A stretch of DNA of 64,000 nucleotides from Bradyrhizobium sp. CCGB12 (GCF_024199845.1 NZ_JANADO010000001.1:6324001-6388000), one strand, 5' to 3'. Positions 1 through 9,260 are shown, counted from the stretch's first letter. Notes: a model not told the origin generated them from the sequence alone. Program-made: numbers and translations.

Positions 1-355
1 CCTGGCCGAGCACGTAGTAGAGATAGGTGTTGTTGGTATCGATCACGATGGTACCGGCCGGCTCGCTCCGGTCGAAACTGACGATCTGCTTGCGCAGACG
101 GTCGGGCAGCTGGGCGTCCTCGTCGGCAGTTTGCGGCGCCTCGTTGACGTCGCCTTGTGAGTAGGGTCGTGGGTAGCTTTGTGGGTAGCCTTGGGCATAA
201 CCCTGGTCTTGCGGATAGGCCTGCGGCTGCATCGGCGCGAAACCGAACGTTTGCGCGCTCGCGCCACCACAGGGTACCGCGAGCAGAACGGTCGCACAGG
301 CAAGCGCGGTGACGGCGCGCGGCGAGAAGCGGCGGACGAGAGAGAACCTTGTCAT
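1..355 (-). CDS. L,D-transpeptidase (N-terminal part, cut by window edge)
   Basis: Reading the minus strand from an ATG at 355 gives 118 codons open to the window edge. The protein starts with a signal peptide (Arg-rich start, hydrophobic core, cleavage near GGASA-QT). A low-complexity linker rich in Pro, Gln and Tyr follows. The visible part ends with IVIDTNNTYLYYVLGQ, the conserved opening strand of the L,D-transpeptidase (YkuD) catalytic domain in rhizobia. Such enzymes crosslink peptidoglycan stem peptides or attach proteins to them in the periplasm. The catalytic Cys/His region lies outside the window, so activity cannot be judged. It diverges from the permease gene at 564. Confidence 0.8.
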   Translation of the reverse strand, partial: MTRFSLVRRFSPRAVTALACATVLLAVPCGGASAQTFGFAPMQPQAYPQDQGYAQGYPQSYPRPYSQGDVNEAPQTADEDAQLPDRLRKQIVSFDRSEPAGTIVIDTNNTYLYYVLGQ

Positions 356-563
356 GTGCTGCCCCATTGGATGTGCATCTGGGTGATGCTGCCTTCAACA
401 AACGCCACCGGACCTAGCCAAGTTCCACCGCAGCCTGCGGCAGCGACGTCACAGTCAAGCGAGCACCTCTTCACGAAGCCGCGATGGAACCCTCCTTCCG
501 CTCCCGTGTTGTAGAAGCGTCAATGGGGCACGCGGATCGCAGCTTCCGTGCGGGAGAGATATT

Positions 564-1676
564 GTGCGCGTTCTTCCCAGCGAACGTCTGATTCCCGGCA
601 ACAGCGAAGGTGAACCGCTTCCCGACAGCCATAGCGAGCTGCCGCCGGTCATCCGCCGCACCGAGTTTGTCGCCTTCGCACTCGCGGGCCTGCTGCTGAT
701 TGCGATCGTCACCGTGCTCTACGTCGGGAAGGCGTTCTTCCTGCCCGTGGTGATGGCCTTCGTCACCGGCACCATGCTGTCGCCGGCGGCGAGCTTCCTC
801 GAGCGATGCAAGGTGCCGCGCGGGCTCGGTGCCGTCCTGATCGTGATCGCCGGGACCGCGGTGGTCGCCTTCGTCGTGGCGCTGATCGCCTCGCCGGCGA
901 TGGAGTGGGGCACGCGCCTGCCGGAGCTCGGTGCGCAGTTGAAAGACAAGTTGCACGTCTTCGACCGGCCGCTGGCGCTGTGGCGCGAGCTGCAAACCAT
1001 GCTCGGCGGCTCGGAAGGATTCCCCAGCATTCAGATGCCGAAGGTCGAATGGGTGCAGCCGACGCTGGAATTCCTGTCACCGACCTTCACCGAATTCCTG
1101 CTGTTCTTCGTCACCCTCATCCTGTTCATCGCAAGCTGGCGCGACCTGCGGCGGGCCATGATCATGACATTCAGCGATCGTGACGCGCGTCTGCGCACGC
1201 TTCGAATTCTCAACGAGATCGAGGTTCATCTCGGCAATTACCTCCTGACTGTCACCCTCATCAATGTCGGCGTCGGCGTTGCCACCGGCGTCATTTGTGC
1301 GATCACCGGCATGCCCAATCCGGCCGGCCTGGGGGCGCTTGCGGCAACCCTCAACTTCATCCCGATCATCGGGCCGGTCGCGATGTTTGCCGTCCTGGTC
1401 GTGGTGGGGCTCGTCGCCTTCCCGACCATCGGCGGGGGCCTGGCCGCCGCGCTCGCGTTCGGCGGCATCACTTTCCTGGAGGGTCACTTCGTCACGCCGA
1501 CCATCATCGGCCGCCGCCTGGCGCTGAATGCACTCGCCGTGTTGTTGGCCCTCGCATTCTGGACCTGGATGTGGGGCCCGATGGGCGCGTTCCTGTCGTC
1601 GCCGCTCCTGATCGTCGCGCTGATCCTGAAGGAGCATCTGCTGCCGGTGAATTCGCCGCAGCTGCCGCAGGAGTGA
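564..1676 (+). CDS. AI-2E family transporter (PerM/YhhT-like permease)
   Basis: A 370-aa polytopic membrane protein. Two hydrophobic helices lie near residues 35-75, one near 90-110, then a soluble loop (about 115-170), then five or six more helices. The C-terminal half holds family hallmarks: a segment with LNFIPIIGP (about 265-275) followed by GHFVTPTIIGRRL (about 306-318). Members export or exchange small molecules; only some are linked to autoinducer-2, so the substrate is unknown. The start used is GTG at 564; the first 28 residues are not conserved-looking, so a later start is possible. A DUF883 gene follows 79 bp downstream. Confidence 0.85.
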   Translation: MRVLPSERLIPGNSEGEPLPDSHSELPPVIRRTEFVAFALAGLLLIAIVTVLYVGKAFFLPVVMAFVTGTMLSPAASFLERCKVPRGLGAVLIVIAGTAVVAFVVALIASPAMEWGTRLPELGAQLKDKLHVFDRPLALWRELQTMLGGSEGFPSIQMPKVEWVQPTLEFLSPTFTEFLLFFVTLILFIASWRDLRRAMIMTFSDRDARLRTLRILNEIEVHLGNYLLTVTLINVGVGVATGVICAITGMPNPAGLGALAATLNFIPIIGPVAMFAVLVVVGLVAFPTIGGGLAAALAFGGITFLEGHFVTPTIIGRRLALNALAVLLALAFWTWMWGPMGAFLSSPLLIVALILKEHLLPVNSPQLPQE

Positions 1677-1755
1677 AGCGGTTTCCACAAACGGAACTTC
1701 CCCGACGACGAAACGTTCTCCGGCTATCTCAACGGTCAACAATTCGGAGCTCCTG

Positions 1756-2127
1756 ATGTCCACGCCCAATGCCGAAGCCGGGATGAGAGATTCGACCGAC
1801 AAAGCCACGAGAGAACGCCTCGAGAAGGATGTAGCAGCCGTGAAAAGCGATATCGCCGCCCTCACCGACCAGATCACCGATGCGCTCAATACCTTCGCCA
1901 ATTCCACCAGCAAGCAGGCTCGGCGCGGCTATCGCCAGGCGCGCGAGAACATGGATACCGCGATCGACGACATGTCCGAGCGCGGCAACGCGATGATGGG
2001 TGCCGCGCAAGACGCCTACGGCTCGATCGAGGAGACGCTGGAAGACGCGATCACTCAGCGGCCCCTCGCGACGGTCGGGCTGGCGCTCGGGATCGGCTTC
2101 CTGATCGGCGTCGCCTGGCGCCGGTAA
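1756..2127 (+). CDS. DUF883 (ElaB/YqjD-like) membrane-anchored protein
   Basis: This 123-aa protein has a long amphipathic, charged helical region (residues about 15-100, probably coiled coil) and ends in one hydrophobic anchor, ATVGLALGIGFLIGVAWRR. That is the architecture of ElaB/YqjD/YgaM proteins, which in enterobacteria are inner-membrane, tail-anchored, stationary-phase proteins that associate with ribosomes. The role here is inferred from that family. It sits upstream of another small membrane protein on the same strand, as is common for this family, which suggests co-expression in an envelope or general stress response. Confidence 0.75.
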   Translation: MSTPNAEAGMRDSTDKATRERLEKDVAAVKSDIAALTDQITDALNTFANSTSKQARRGYRQARENMDTAIDDMSERGNAMMGAAQDAYGSIEETLEDAITQRPLATVGLALGIGFLIGVAWRR

Positions 2128-2221
2128 GGTCAAGGAACTGATGTTTGAGACGGCGGCGCCGTCGCGCCGCCGAAGCCGGCGTGTGACGACCGGGCTTGTT
2201 GGGGACTTGAGGAGCAAGGCC

Positions 2222-2677
2222 ATGTTTCAGCGCATCATCGACGGGATCAGTGCGTCCACCGGCACGACGGTCCGGCTGACCTCGCTGGCCGCAAGCGCCG
2301 CATTCGCGCTGTTCGTGACGACATGCTTCCTCTGTGCGGCCGCCTTCATCTCGGTGCTGGAGAAATATGGTCCGGTTCAGGCGTGCCTTGCCGGCGCCGG
2401 CATCTTCTTCCTGCTGACGCTCACTGCCGCCGGCGCCTATTGGGGCTACAAGCGCCAGGTGCAGAAGCGCGCCCAGATCGCAGCCGAGCGTGCCGCGAAG
2501 TCGGCGGCGCAAAGCATGCTCGCGGACCCCATGTTGCTCGCCACGGGCCTCCAGATTGTCCGCGCCATCGGTATCAAGCGGCTGTTGCCGATCCTGGCGA
2601 TCGGCGGCGTCGCACTCGGAATCATGGCGAGCCGCGCCGGCGTTCCCGACGAGACTTCGGCCGAGCCGGCCGAGTGA
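2222..2677 (+). CDS. small membrane protein, holin-superfamily/YqjE-like
   Basis: 151 aa from the ATG at 2222, which has GAGGAGCAAGG just upstream; the frame is open from 2141 but that N-terminus is Arg-rich and unlike a membrane protein start. Two adjacent hydrophobic helices lie at about residues 20-45 and 52-75, followed by a basic cytoplasmic helix and a third hydrophobic stretch near 120-137. The two-helix pattern next to a DUF883 gene resembles the YqjD-YqjE pairing. I cannot name a molecular function. It may be a companion membrane factor for its neighbour. Confidence 0.6.
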   Translation: MFQRIIDGISASTGTTVRLTSLAASAAFALFVTTCFLCAAAFISVLEKYGPVQACLAGAGIFFLLTLTAAGAYWGYKRQVQKRAQIAAERAAKSAAQSMLADPMLLATGLQIVRAIGIKRLLPILAIGGVALGIMASRAGVPDETSAEPAE

Positions 2678-2876
2678 CCACGAGAGCTGGTTAAAGAGAG
2701 CGAGTCAGAATATTTCGTCGTAACTCCCACATACGCATCTGTCGGAATTCGACAGGGCGGCAAGACGCAACTTTGCGCCACACGGCGCGGATGTCCCCCG
2801 CCATCACGCAAACGCTACTCGGACGGGCAGGCGGTTACCGCTAAAAGCGTCGCCCCTGATTCCAAAAGTCTTTTCC

Positions 2877-4022
2877 GTGATGAAACCGTCCGTCAAGGCG
2901 AACCTCTCCGCATTCCAACCCGACGCCAGGCTGTATTTGACGCTCGGCATCGCCAACTGGTCGGTTTTCGTCGACCACATCCCGAACAATGTCGTCAACC
3001 TGCTGACGCTACGAAATTTCGGCTTCAGCGGCGCCGCCGACCTGTTCGTGTTCGTGGTGGGCTATGGCGTCGCCATCATCCACGGCCGGATGGCGCTGGA
3101 GCGCGGCTACCTCGTCGCGGCAACGCGCATCTTTCGTCGCGTCTGGCGGCTCTACGCTGCCTATGTCGTGCTGTTCGTGATCTATATCGACACCATCGCC
3201 TACGTCGCCTCGCAATCGATGGCGCCGGAGATCATCCACGAATACAACATCTCGGGGATTCTCGATCACCCGCTGCGGATCCTGGTCCGCGGCCTGGTGC
3301 TCCAGGAGGAGCCGCTGAACCTCGACCTGCTGCAACTGATGATCCCGCTGATGGCGTTCTTTCCGCTTGCGCTGTGGGGCCTGTTGCGGTGGCCGAACGT
3401 GACGCTTGCGGCGTCGGTCGCGCTGTATCTTGCCGCCCGTTGGTTCGACTGGAATTTCCGCGTCTATCCGGACCAGGAGTGGACCTTCAATCCGCTGTGC
3501 TGGCAGATGCTGATGGTGTTGGGCGGCTGGTTCGCCGTGACAGGCGCCCCCGGGCGGGCGCTGCGCGGTATGCCCTGGCTGCGGATCCTCGCAGGGACCT
3601 ATCTCGTCTTCGCAATGGCCGTCACCTTGATGCGCCATTCGCCGGCGCTGTCCGCCTATCTGCCGAACCTGATCCTCGACGGCATCTCACCGACCGACAA
3701 GGAAAACCTCGCGCCTTATCGCGTGCTTCACTTCCTCGCGCTGGCCTTCCTCGCGACCCATCTCATTCCGGCCGATCATCCCGGCCTGCGATTGAAACCG
3801 CTTCAGGCGGTCATCAGATGCGGAGAGGAATGGCTCGCCGTGTTCTGCGTCGGCGTGTTCCTGTCCTTTGCCGGCCATCTCATCCTGATCACCGGGCCCA
3901 ATCTGGTGGCGATGCAGATCGCAGTGAGCCTCGCCGGCTTCGCCGCGATGACCGCCGTCGCCTATTACATCGCCTGGTCGAAATGGCAGGACCTGCCCGC
4001 CGCCCTGCGGCAACAGGCCTAG
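2877..4022 (+). CDS. OpgC-domain membrane protein (putative acyl/succinyltransferase)
   Basis: A 381-aa protein with about ten hydrophobic helices, the size and layout of the OpgC family. The N-terminal motif DHIPNNVVNLLTLRNFGF and the following AADLFVFVVGYG match the conserved start of OpgC-like proteins. In Escherichia coli and relatives OpgC adds succinyl groups to osmoregulated periplasmic glucans from the cytoplasmic side. The substrate here is inferred only from family. A paralogue with the same motifs is encoded at 37398-38588. The gene is preceded by about 200 bp without a CDS and followed 83 bp later by a TetR gene on the same strand. Confidence 0.8.
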   Translation: MMKPSVKANLSAFQPDARLYLTLGIANWSVFVDHIPNNVVNLLTLRNFGFSGAADLFVFVVGYGVAIIHGRMALERGYLVAATRIFRRVWRLYAAYVVLFVIYIDTIAYVASQSMAPEIIHEYNISGILDHPLRILVRGLVLQEEPLNLDLLQLMIPLMAFFPLALWGLLRWPNVTLAASVALYLAARWFDWNFRVYPDQEWTFNPLCWQMLMVLGGWFAVTGAPGRALRGMPWLRILAGTYLVFAMAVTLMRHSPALSAYLPNLILDGISPTDKENLAPYRVLHFLALAFLATHLIPADHPGLRLKPLQAVIRCGEEWLAVFCVGVFLSFAGHLILITGPNLVAMQIAVSLAGFAAMTAVAYYIAWSKWQDLPAALRQQA

Positions 4023-4105
4023 CAGGGCGCACCTTCCGATTCCCCTAGGCCCGCTGCCGCGGCTGCGCTATGCGAAGCGGAGCGGGTTGCGCGAGGAGAC
4101 CAGGC

Positions 4106-4720
4106 GTGGCGATGGCGAAAGGCAGGGGTGATGAGGTCCACAGCGCGCCCCGGCGCGGCCGGCCGCGGTCGATCGAGACCACCAACGCCATCCTGGAAAG
4201 CGCCTATGCGCTGATGGCTGCCACCGGCCTTGCCTCCACCACCATCGACGCCGTCGCGCGCCACTCCGACGTCTCCAAGATGACGATCTACAAATGGTGG
4301 CCATCCCGCGAGGCGCTCTTGATCGACGCCTTTCTCCACCACGCCGCGCAGATGCTGCCGCTGCCCCCGGAGAGCTCCGGCACGCCCGCGGCGCGCGCAC
4401 GCCGCCATGCCGCGGCCTATGCCGAGGCGCTCCAGGGCGAGTTCGGCAAGGTGCAGCTCGCAGTGATCTCCGAATGCATTTCGAAGACCGGCTCCGCCGA
4501 GCTGTTCTACGCCCGCTATCTGCAGTTCCGCCGCGACGCGCTGGTGGAGATGATTGCCGCGGGCCAGAACGACGGCAGCATCCTGGCCGAGGGGCTCCCC
4601 GAGGATCTCTACGACGCGATCTACGGCGGCCTGTTCTATCGCTACGTCTTCGGCATCGCGCCGATCACGCCGGCCTATGCGCGCAATCTGGTCGACCTGG
4701 TGTTGCGGCCGCGGGGCTGA
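4106..4720 (+). CDS. TetR/AcrR family transcriptional regulator
   Basis: About 204 aa. The N-terminal 20-65 region is a TetR helix-turn-helix: a helix with ILESAYALMAATG, then TTIDAVARHSDVSKMTIYKW, the recognition helix being VSKMTIYKWWPS. The C-terminal half is an all-helical ligand/dimer domain of the type often seen in AefR-like regulators. I place the start at GTG 4106 because GAGGAG lies at 4093-4098, seven bases upstream; ATG at 4112 is the alternative. Ligand and targets are unknown. The upstream OpgC-like gene, on the same strand, and the convergent kinase gene, whose end is 8 bp away, give no firm clue. Confidence 0.85.
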   Translation: MAMAKGRGDEVHSAPRRGRPRSIETTNAILESAYALMAATGLASTTIDAVARHSDVSKMTIYKWWPSREALLIDAFLHHAAQMLPLPPESSGTPAARARRHAAAYAEALQGEFGKVQLAVISECISKTGSAELFYARYLQFRRDALVEMIAAGQNDGSILAEGLPEDLYDAIYGGLFYRYVFGIAPITPAYARNLVDLVLRPRG

Positions 4721-4728
4721 GGTCCCGC

Positions 4729-6411
4729 CTACCGCACCGGCTTCGAAAACTTCTCGGTACGATCGCGCTCGGTCATGTCGACCACCGTCTCCATCGGCGC
4801 AGTCAGCTCGTAGACATAGGAAACGTCGGTGAAGTAGCGCTTGGCGGTGCCGCCGAGCGCCTCGGGCGCGACGCGGTCGAGCAGGATCAGGCCGAAATCG
4901 GAATCGGGACGGCGCGTCGCCTCGCTGGTATTGAACTCCTCCCAGCGGAAATGGAAGACCTCGTCACCCTCCTCGCCCGTTACCGACCAGTTGGCGGTGA
5001 TGTGCGGATGCTTGCCGACCAGCGACAGGCCTTCGTCGGAATGCGAGGCGAGCTCGAAGAACAGCAACGACAGGCTCTGCGCCGCCCGCGCGCTGACCGC
5101 GATGTCGGGACCGGCGACGGCGATGCGATCGGCATGCGGAATCGCGCGCGCCTCGAACAGGCCCTTCAGCTTGACCCCCTGCCACTGGCTCTCGCTGAGC
5201 AGCGAGACCACGTTGGACATGGCGTGGATGCGGCCGATCAGGAGCTCGCGCGCGACGTCCATGTCCGAGCCATGGCGCAGCGTGCGAGTTACGATCGACT
5301 GGATCACCGCCAGGATGTTCTTGACCCGGTGGTTGAGCTCATCGATGACGGCGGTCAGCCGGCGCTCGAAGCCGATTCTCACCTGGATTTCCCGGCTGAG
5401 CCGCAGATTGTTGTAGGCGACATAGCCGAACAGGCCGCACACCATTGCTGTAATCGCAAAGCCGATCGCCGCGACGATGATGGCAGTCTGCTCGGCACGA
5501 CGCGCCGAGTTGGTTTTCGCGTAATAGCTGAGCTGCCAATCACGGCCACCGAAGCTCACCGTGCGCGTCGCCGACGGAGCCGGTCCGTCCGTCACCGCCA
5601 TCCGCGTCGAGACCACGCCCTGGTCGTTGGCGACGAGTTCGCCACCATCCTTGCGCGGATCCCTGAGCGCGACCGAGAACAACGACATGTCGTCATTGGT
5701 CAGCATCAGCGAGGCAAGCTCGTAGGAGAACGTGACGAACCCGGCCGGCTCCGTTGCCCCCTCGGGAATGACGGGCGCGGCCACGATGACGCCGATCGGT
5801 CCGTTGCCGCTGATCAGCGGAATCGGGTCTGAGGCGATCGACCGCTTCTCGACCCGGGCACGCGTCAGCATGGCGCTGCGAACGGGATCCCGGTCGTAGC
5901 TGCGGCCTGGCAGTGCCTTGGTCTCGTTGCTGCGCGGCTCGAGATCCATCAGCACGTCGATCGGCTGGGTGACGTCGGCGGGATTGATCGGCTTGTCGTC
6001 AAAGCCGCGAATCTGAGAGTTCGGGAAGCCTGCGCCGGCAATGGCGGCCTGCGCCGCCGCGAGCTCGTTCGGTTTCAACCGGGCGACCCACCCGGCCACC
6101 ACGAAATCGGTCTTGAAGGCGTAGATGGCCGAGCGCAGCGGCTCCAGCATGTTCGGCTTGATCACAGACGGCGTGCGGAACAGGCCGGAGGCAACCCGCG
6201 CCAGCAACTCCCGCTCGGTGAGCCGGTCCTGAACCAGGCTTGCGTGAACGTCGATCGCACGCGCCAGCGCAATCCGGTCCAGCGCCAGCTCCTGATCGTG
6301 GACGCGATAGGCCGCCAGCCCCGAGAGCAAGGCTCCGAGCAGAGCGATGAAGCCGATGATGAAACCCAGCCGGACCACGCGACTACTCAGGCGATAGCGG
6401 GAGGTCGGCAA
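4729..6411 (-). CDS. CHASE-domain sensor histidine kinase, HWE/HisKA_2 class, degenerate ATP site
   Basis: 560 aa. A transmembrane helix at about 14-35, an extracytoplasmic CHASE-like sensor (about 40-300) and a second helix (308-333) precede the kinase core. The dimerisation box reads IDELNHRVKNILAVIQSIV with the phospho-acceptor His361, typical of HWE/HisKA_2 kinases. The ATP-binding half is unusual: where the family has HELATNAxKYGAL, this protein has FFELASHSDEGLSL (451-464), lacking the N-box Asn and the Lys. The later W-x-E element (FRWEEFN, 488-494) is kept and the G-box is reduced to DFGLILLDR. It may be a poor kinase, a phosphatase or a sensor-only partner. No response regulator gene is adjacent. 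Confidence 0.8.
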   Translation of the reverse strand: MPTSRYRLSSRVVRLGFIIGFIALLGALLSGLAAYRVHDQELALDRIALARAIDVHASLVQDRLTERELLARVASGLFRTPSVIKPNMLEPLRSAIYAFKTDFVVAGWVARLKPNELAAAQAAIAGAGFPNSQIRGFDDKPINPADVTQPIDVLMDLEPRSNETKALPGRSYDRDPVRSAMLTRARVEKRSIASDPIPLISGNGPIGVIVAAPVIPEGATEPAGFVTFSYELASLMLTNDDMSLFSVALRDPRKDGGELVANDQGVVSTRMAVTDGPAPSATRTVSFGGRDWQLSYYAKTNSARRAEQTAIIVAAIGFAITAMVCGLFGYVAYNNLRLSREIQVRIGFERRLTAVIDELNHRVKNILAVIQSIVTRTLRHGSDMDVARELLIGRIHAMSNVVSLLSESQWQGVKLKGLFEARAIPHADRIAVAGPDIAVSARAAQSLSLLFFELASHSDEGLSLVGKHPHITANWSVTGEEGDEVFHFRWEEFNTSEATRRPDSDFGLILLDRVAPEALGGTAKRYFTDVSYVYELTAPMETVVDMTERDRTEKFSKPVR

Positions 6412-6680
6412 TAAACAAGGAGCATATGAACGCCGCTCGAACGGCCATGTGCCGAAACAGGGTGAACCCCGGTGGCGGAGATAATGGAGGAGGAGGCATC
6501 AGTACGCAACTTGGGTCGCCTGGAAAGCTTAATCCGTTCGGCCGATGGTCCGGCCGGGATGGATTTGCCCCGGGCACCGGAGGTAGTTAATCGCCGTGTC
6601 TGAAATTTGTTCCGCAGGTCGAGCCCTGCCCCAAGTGTTAACGGCGAAAAGCACCTGCGCTAAGTCGTCGCGTCCGACGG

Positions 6681-7304
6681 TTAACCCGCCCGTTTCAGCC
6701 CGCCTTTGGCCTCGATGAAGCCAACGATGCGGTCCAGCCCCTGGCTCTTCTTCAGGTTGGTCATGACGAAGGGCCGCTCGCCGCGCATGCGCTTGGCATC
6801 CGTCTCCATCTTTTCCAGGGAAGCGCCGACATGGGGGGCCAGGTCGATCTTGTTGATGACAAGAAGGTCTGACCGGGTGATGCCCGGGCCGCCCTTGGAC
6901 GGGATCTTGTCGCCGGCGGCGACGTCGATCACATAGATGGTGAGATCGGCCAGCTCCGGGGAAAAAGTGGCGGCCAGATTGTCGCCACCGGACTCGATCA
7001 GCACGAGGTCGAGGCCGGGAAATTTCGCACGCATATCCGCGACCGCAGCGAGGTTCATCGAGGCATCCTCGCGGATCGCGGTGTGCGGGCAGCCGCCGGT
7101 CTCGACGCCGGCAATGCGATCCGACGTCAGCGAGCCCGACCGCACCAGGAATTCCGCATCCCATTTGGTGTAGATGTCATTGGTGATCGCGGCGATGTCG
7201 TAACGCTCGCGCATGGTCTTGCAGAGCAGGTCCATCAGCGCGGTCTTGCCCGATCCGACCGGACCGCCGACACCGACACGCAAGGGGCCGTGAGACGTAG
7301 CCAT
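6681..7304 (-). CDS. ureG: urease accessory GTPase UreG
   Basis: 207 aa from the ATG at 7304 ([20 protein letters not shown]); the frame extends upstream to 7400 but that part runs through a palindromic repeat. UreG is a SIMIBI GTPase that drives nickel insertion into urease. Visible signatures are the P-loop GGPVGSGKT (13-21), the nickel-binding CPH motif (72-74), [17 protein letters not shown] and the guanine-specificity NKID motif. Length and motifs are complete. It is the last gene of the urt-ure block, separated from ureF by 159 bp holding an inverted repeat. Confidence 0.95.
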   Translation of the reverse strand: MATSHGPLRVGVGGPVGSGKTALMDLLCKTMRERYDIAAITNDIYTKWDAEFLVRSGSLTSDRIAGVETGGCPHTAIREDASMNLAAVADMRAKFPGLDLVLIESGGDNLAATFSPELADLTIYVIDVAAGDKIPSKGGPGITRSDLLVINKIDLAPHVGASLEKMETDAKRMRGERPFVMTNLKKSQGLDRIVGFIEAKGGLKRAG

Positions 7305-7318
7305 AGCTTCTTTCCTAT

Positions 7319-7442
7319 CGTCGTCCTGGCGGAAGCGAGGACCCATAACCATCAATGTTCGTTGTCGCGGAAAGCCGGGGCCACAGCCGCGCATGACCAC
7401 AGGCAGTTGTGGTTATGGGTCCTGGCTTTCGCCAGGACGACG
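7319..7442. repeat. palindromic intergenic repeat between ureF and ureG
   Basis: Two 31-bp arms (7321-7351 and 7410-7440) are inverted copies with about two mismatches, separated by about 58 bp. The outer core is CGTCCTGGCG...CGCCAGGACG. A short version of the same core occurs at 58561-58586. This is a dispersed rhizobial-type repeat. In RNA it would form a long hairpin within the ureF-ureG message. Confidence 0.8.
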
Positions 7443-7463
7443 GCTGAGTGTGGTGCAGCACGC

Positions 7464-8186
7464 TCACGACCGAAACAACCGCGTATATTGCGTCTCGTGC
7501 CGCAGGCTGGCGAGATCGGCGCGGAACGTCGCGCTGCCGAGATCGTCCAATGTCGCATTCAGCGCACGATTGGCGGTTGCGGCGACGGCGGCTTCCAGCC
7601 TCACCAGCACGCGCTGGCCGTCGGTCTGGCCGAGCGGAATGAGACGGCTGGCCGCGGAAATCCAGTTCGAGACCAGCGCATGCAGGAAAGCGTGTAGTGT
7701 GGGCGCCAGCGGCACACCATGCATCGCGGCGACCACGCCGACGGCGACCGGATAGACCAGTGGCGTGCGGCATGCGGCAACCATGGCATCCAGCCCGTCG
7801 GCATCCCATGCGGCGCGGGCGATGTCGATGAAGGCGCGGCCTTGCGATGTCGTCTCCAGCTGTCGTTCGCGCGACGCAACGAAGGCCGCCGCGAGCTCGG
7901 CAATATCGTTCAAAGCGGCGGTCTGGTCCGCTTCGGCGGCGCGATAGGCATGGACCAGGAACGTCGCGTCGCAAAAGCCAGAGCCGTCGCCGAGCATTGC
8001 GTCGAGCCAGTCGGCCAGCGTGGCGGTATCCGTGATGTCGCCTGCCTCGACCGCCCATTCGATGCCGCTGGAATAGGAGAAACCGCCGACAGGGAACGCC
8101 GGCGACAACCACGTCATCAACCGGTACAGCGCCGCCGCCTCGCGCTCCGCGAGATCACCGGCACGGACCGGCTCATTTGTGGTCAT
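7464..8186 (-). CDS. ureF: urease accessory protein UreF
   Basis: 240 aa. UreF is an all-helical protein that bridges UreD/UreH-urease and UreG during activation. Family features are [20 protein letters not shown] near the start, GIEWAVEAG, and the C-terminal segment [20 protein letters not shown] start at ATG 8186, which overlaps the end of ureE by 14 bp (an ATG at 8192 is the alternative). The frame stays open much further upstream, but only because it reads the ureE His-rich tail out of frame as Thr/Ile/Met repeats. Confidence 0.93.
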   Translation of the reverse strand: MTTNEPVRAGDLAEREAAALYRLMTWLSPAFPVGGFSYSSGIEWAVEAGDITDTATLADWLDAMLGDGSGFCDATFLVHAYRAAEADQTAALNDIAELAAAFVASRERQLETTSQGRAFIDIARAAWDADGLDAMVAACRTPLVYPVAVGVVAAMHGVPLAPTLHAFLHALVSNWISAASRLIPLGQTDGQRVLVRLEAAVAATANRALNATLDDLGSATFRADLASLRHETQYTRLFRS

Positions 8187-8820
8187 GAGCATGCTTGTGG
8201 CCATGGTGATGGTCGGGATGGTCGCAATGCTCGTCGTGGTGATGGTGGTGATCGTGACCATGGTCATGCACGGCATGGCCATGATGGTGGTGATCGTGGC
8301 CGTGATGATCATTGTGGTCGTGATGGCCGTGATCATGATGATGGCCGTGATCGTGATGCGCATGGTCGTCGTGTCCATGCGCGTGGCCGGCATCGGCATA
8401 GGCGCCGCCCTCGGGATCGAACGGCGCCTCGATCTCGATGACGCGCGCGCCGAGGCCCTTCACCATGGCCTCGATGACGTGGTCGCGGCGGATGCGCAAG
8501 GCTTTGGCCATGATCTGCGTCGGTAGGTGGCGGTTACCGAGATGCCAGCCGACGCGGATGAGATGGTGCGGATCGCGACCGCGGATCTCCAGCAGCGGTT
8601 CGGGCGCCGCCACCACCTCGACGAGCCGGCCGTCCTCCAGCACCAGCGCATCGCCGCCGCGGAGCGCGACGGCGTTTTCCAGGTCGAGCAGGAATTCGAG
8701 CCCCCGCGTGCCCGTCATCGCCATGCGGCGGCGGTGCCGATCGTCGAAATCGAGCACGACCGTATCCACCGGCGCTTCCGTAAAGCGGTGCTGCCCCTTG
8801 ACCTGCGTCGCCCGGATCAT
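8173..8820 (-). CDS. ureE: urease nickel metallochaperone UreE with long His-rich tail
   Basis: 215 aa. UreE delivers Ni2+ to the urease activation complex. The N-terminal domain and the central peptide-binding/metal domain ([18 protein letters not shown], about 86-103) are intact. The C-terminus, from about residue 144, is an extreme His/Asp/Gly tail with about 39 His in about 71 residues and a single Cys, much longer than the short tail of Klebsiella UreE. Such tails bind several nickel ions and can store them. The tail end overlaps the ureF start. Confidence 0.95.
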   Translation of the reverse strand: MIRATQVKGQHRFTEAPVDTVVLDFDDRHRRRMAMTGTRGLEFLLDLENAVALRGGDALVLEDGRLVEVVAAPEPLLEIRGRDPHHLIRVGWHLGNRHLPTQIMAKALRIRRDHVIEAMVKGLGARVIEIEAPFDPEGGAYADAGHAHGHDDHAHHDHGHHHDHGHHDHNDHHGHDHHHHGHAVHDHGHDHHHHHDEHCDHPDHHHGHKHAHDHK

Positions 8821-8832
8821 GCGTTTCCCCTG

Positions 8833-9132
8833 TTACCGTGTCTCGACCTTCTCGGGCGTGATCACCTCGATCTTCGGCGGCGCCGTAAAACACTTCACCG
8901 CGACGCGGCCGAACGTCTTCATATGCTCCATGGCACGATGCGGCACCAGCGCCTCGGCGTTCTCCCACTGCTCGACGAACACCATCTTGCTGGGATCGGT
9001 GACGCTCTCATGCAGATCATAGGCGATGTTGCCGGGCTCCTTTCGGGTCTCCTTGATGCAGGCGGTGGCGGCTGCAATGAATTCGGCGCGCGTCTCGGGC
9101 TTGATGGTCAAGGTGGCAACGACGTAGATCAC
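8833..9132 (-). CDS. putative quinol monooxygenase / ABM-fold protein
   Basis: 99 aa from a GTG at 9132, chosen because GGAGGATTTCTC lies just before it; upstream in-frame codons look non-coding. The sequence (IYVVATLTIKPETRAEFIAA, then GNIAYDLHESVTDPSKMVF, EQWENAEAL, H..MKTF) is a typical antibiotic-biosynthesis-monooxygenase ferredoxin-like fold, a family of small dimeric oxygenases and quinol or heme-degrading enzymes. It lies between ureC and ureE on the same strand, 12 bp from ureE. No urease role is known for this family, so it may be a co-transcribed passenger. Confidence 0.8.
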   Translation of the reverse strand: MIYVVATLTIKPETRAEFIAAATACIKETRKEPGNIAYDLHESVTDPSKMVFVEQWENAEALVPHRAMEHMKTFGRVAVKCFTAPPKIEVITPEKVETR

Positions 9133-9260
9133 GAGAAATCCTCCCGGCTTTTCTTCTAAAGGTACGATACCGGGCCGGACATTAGACCAGGCGGGATCGA
9201 ACGCAAAACCGGAAAAGCCGGCCCCGACCCGCGCCTGAGACATGCGTTGAGGCGCTATTT

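Noticed and set aside
4294..5832. A 512-aa + strand frame spanning the TetR end and the sensor kinase
   Set aside because: It crosses two well supported genes in other frames and has shadow-type composition.
8179..8526. A + strand frame of 115 aa made almost entirely of Met, Val and Ile that looks like a transmembrane protein
   Set aside because: It is the antisense of the ureE His-rich tail; His codons (CAY) read backwards as Met/Val codons (RTG).
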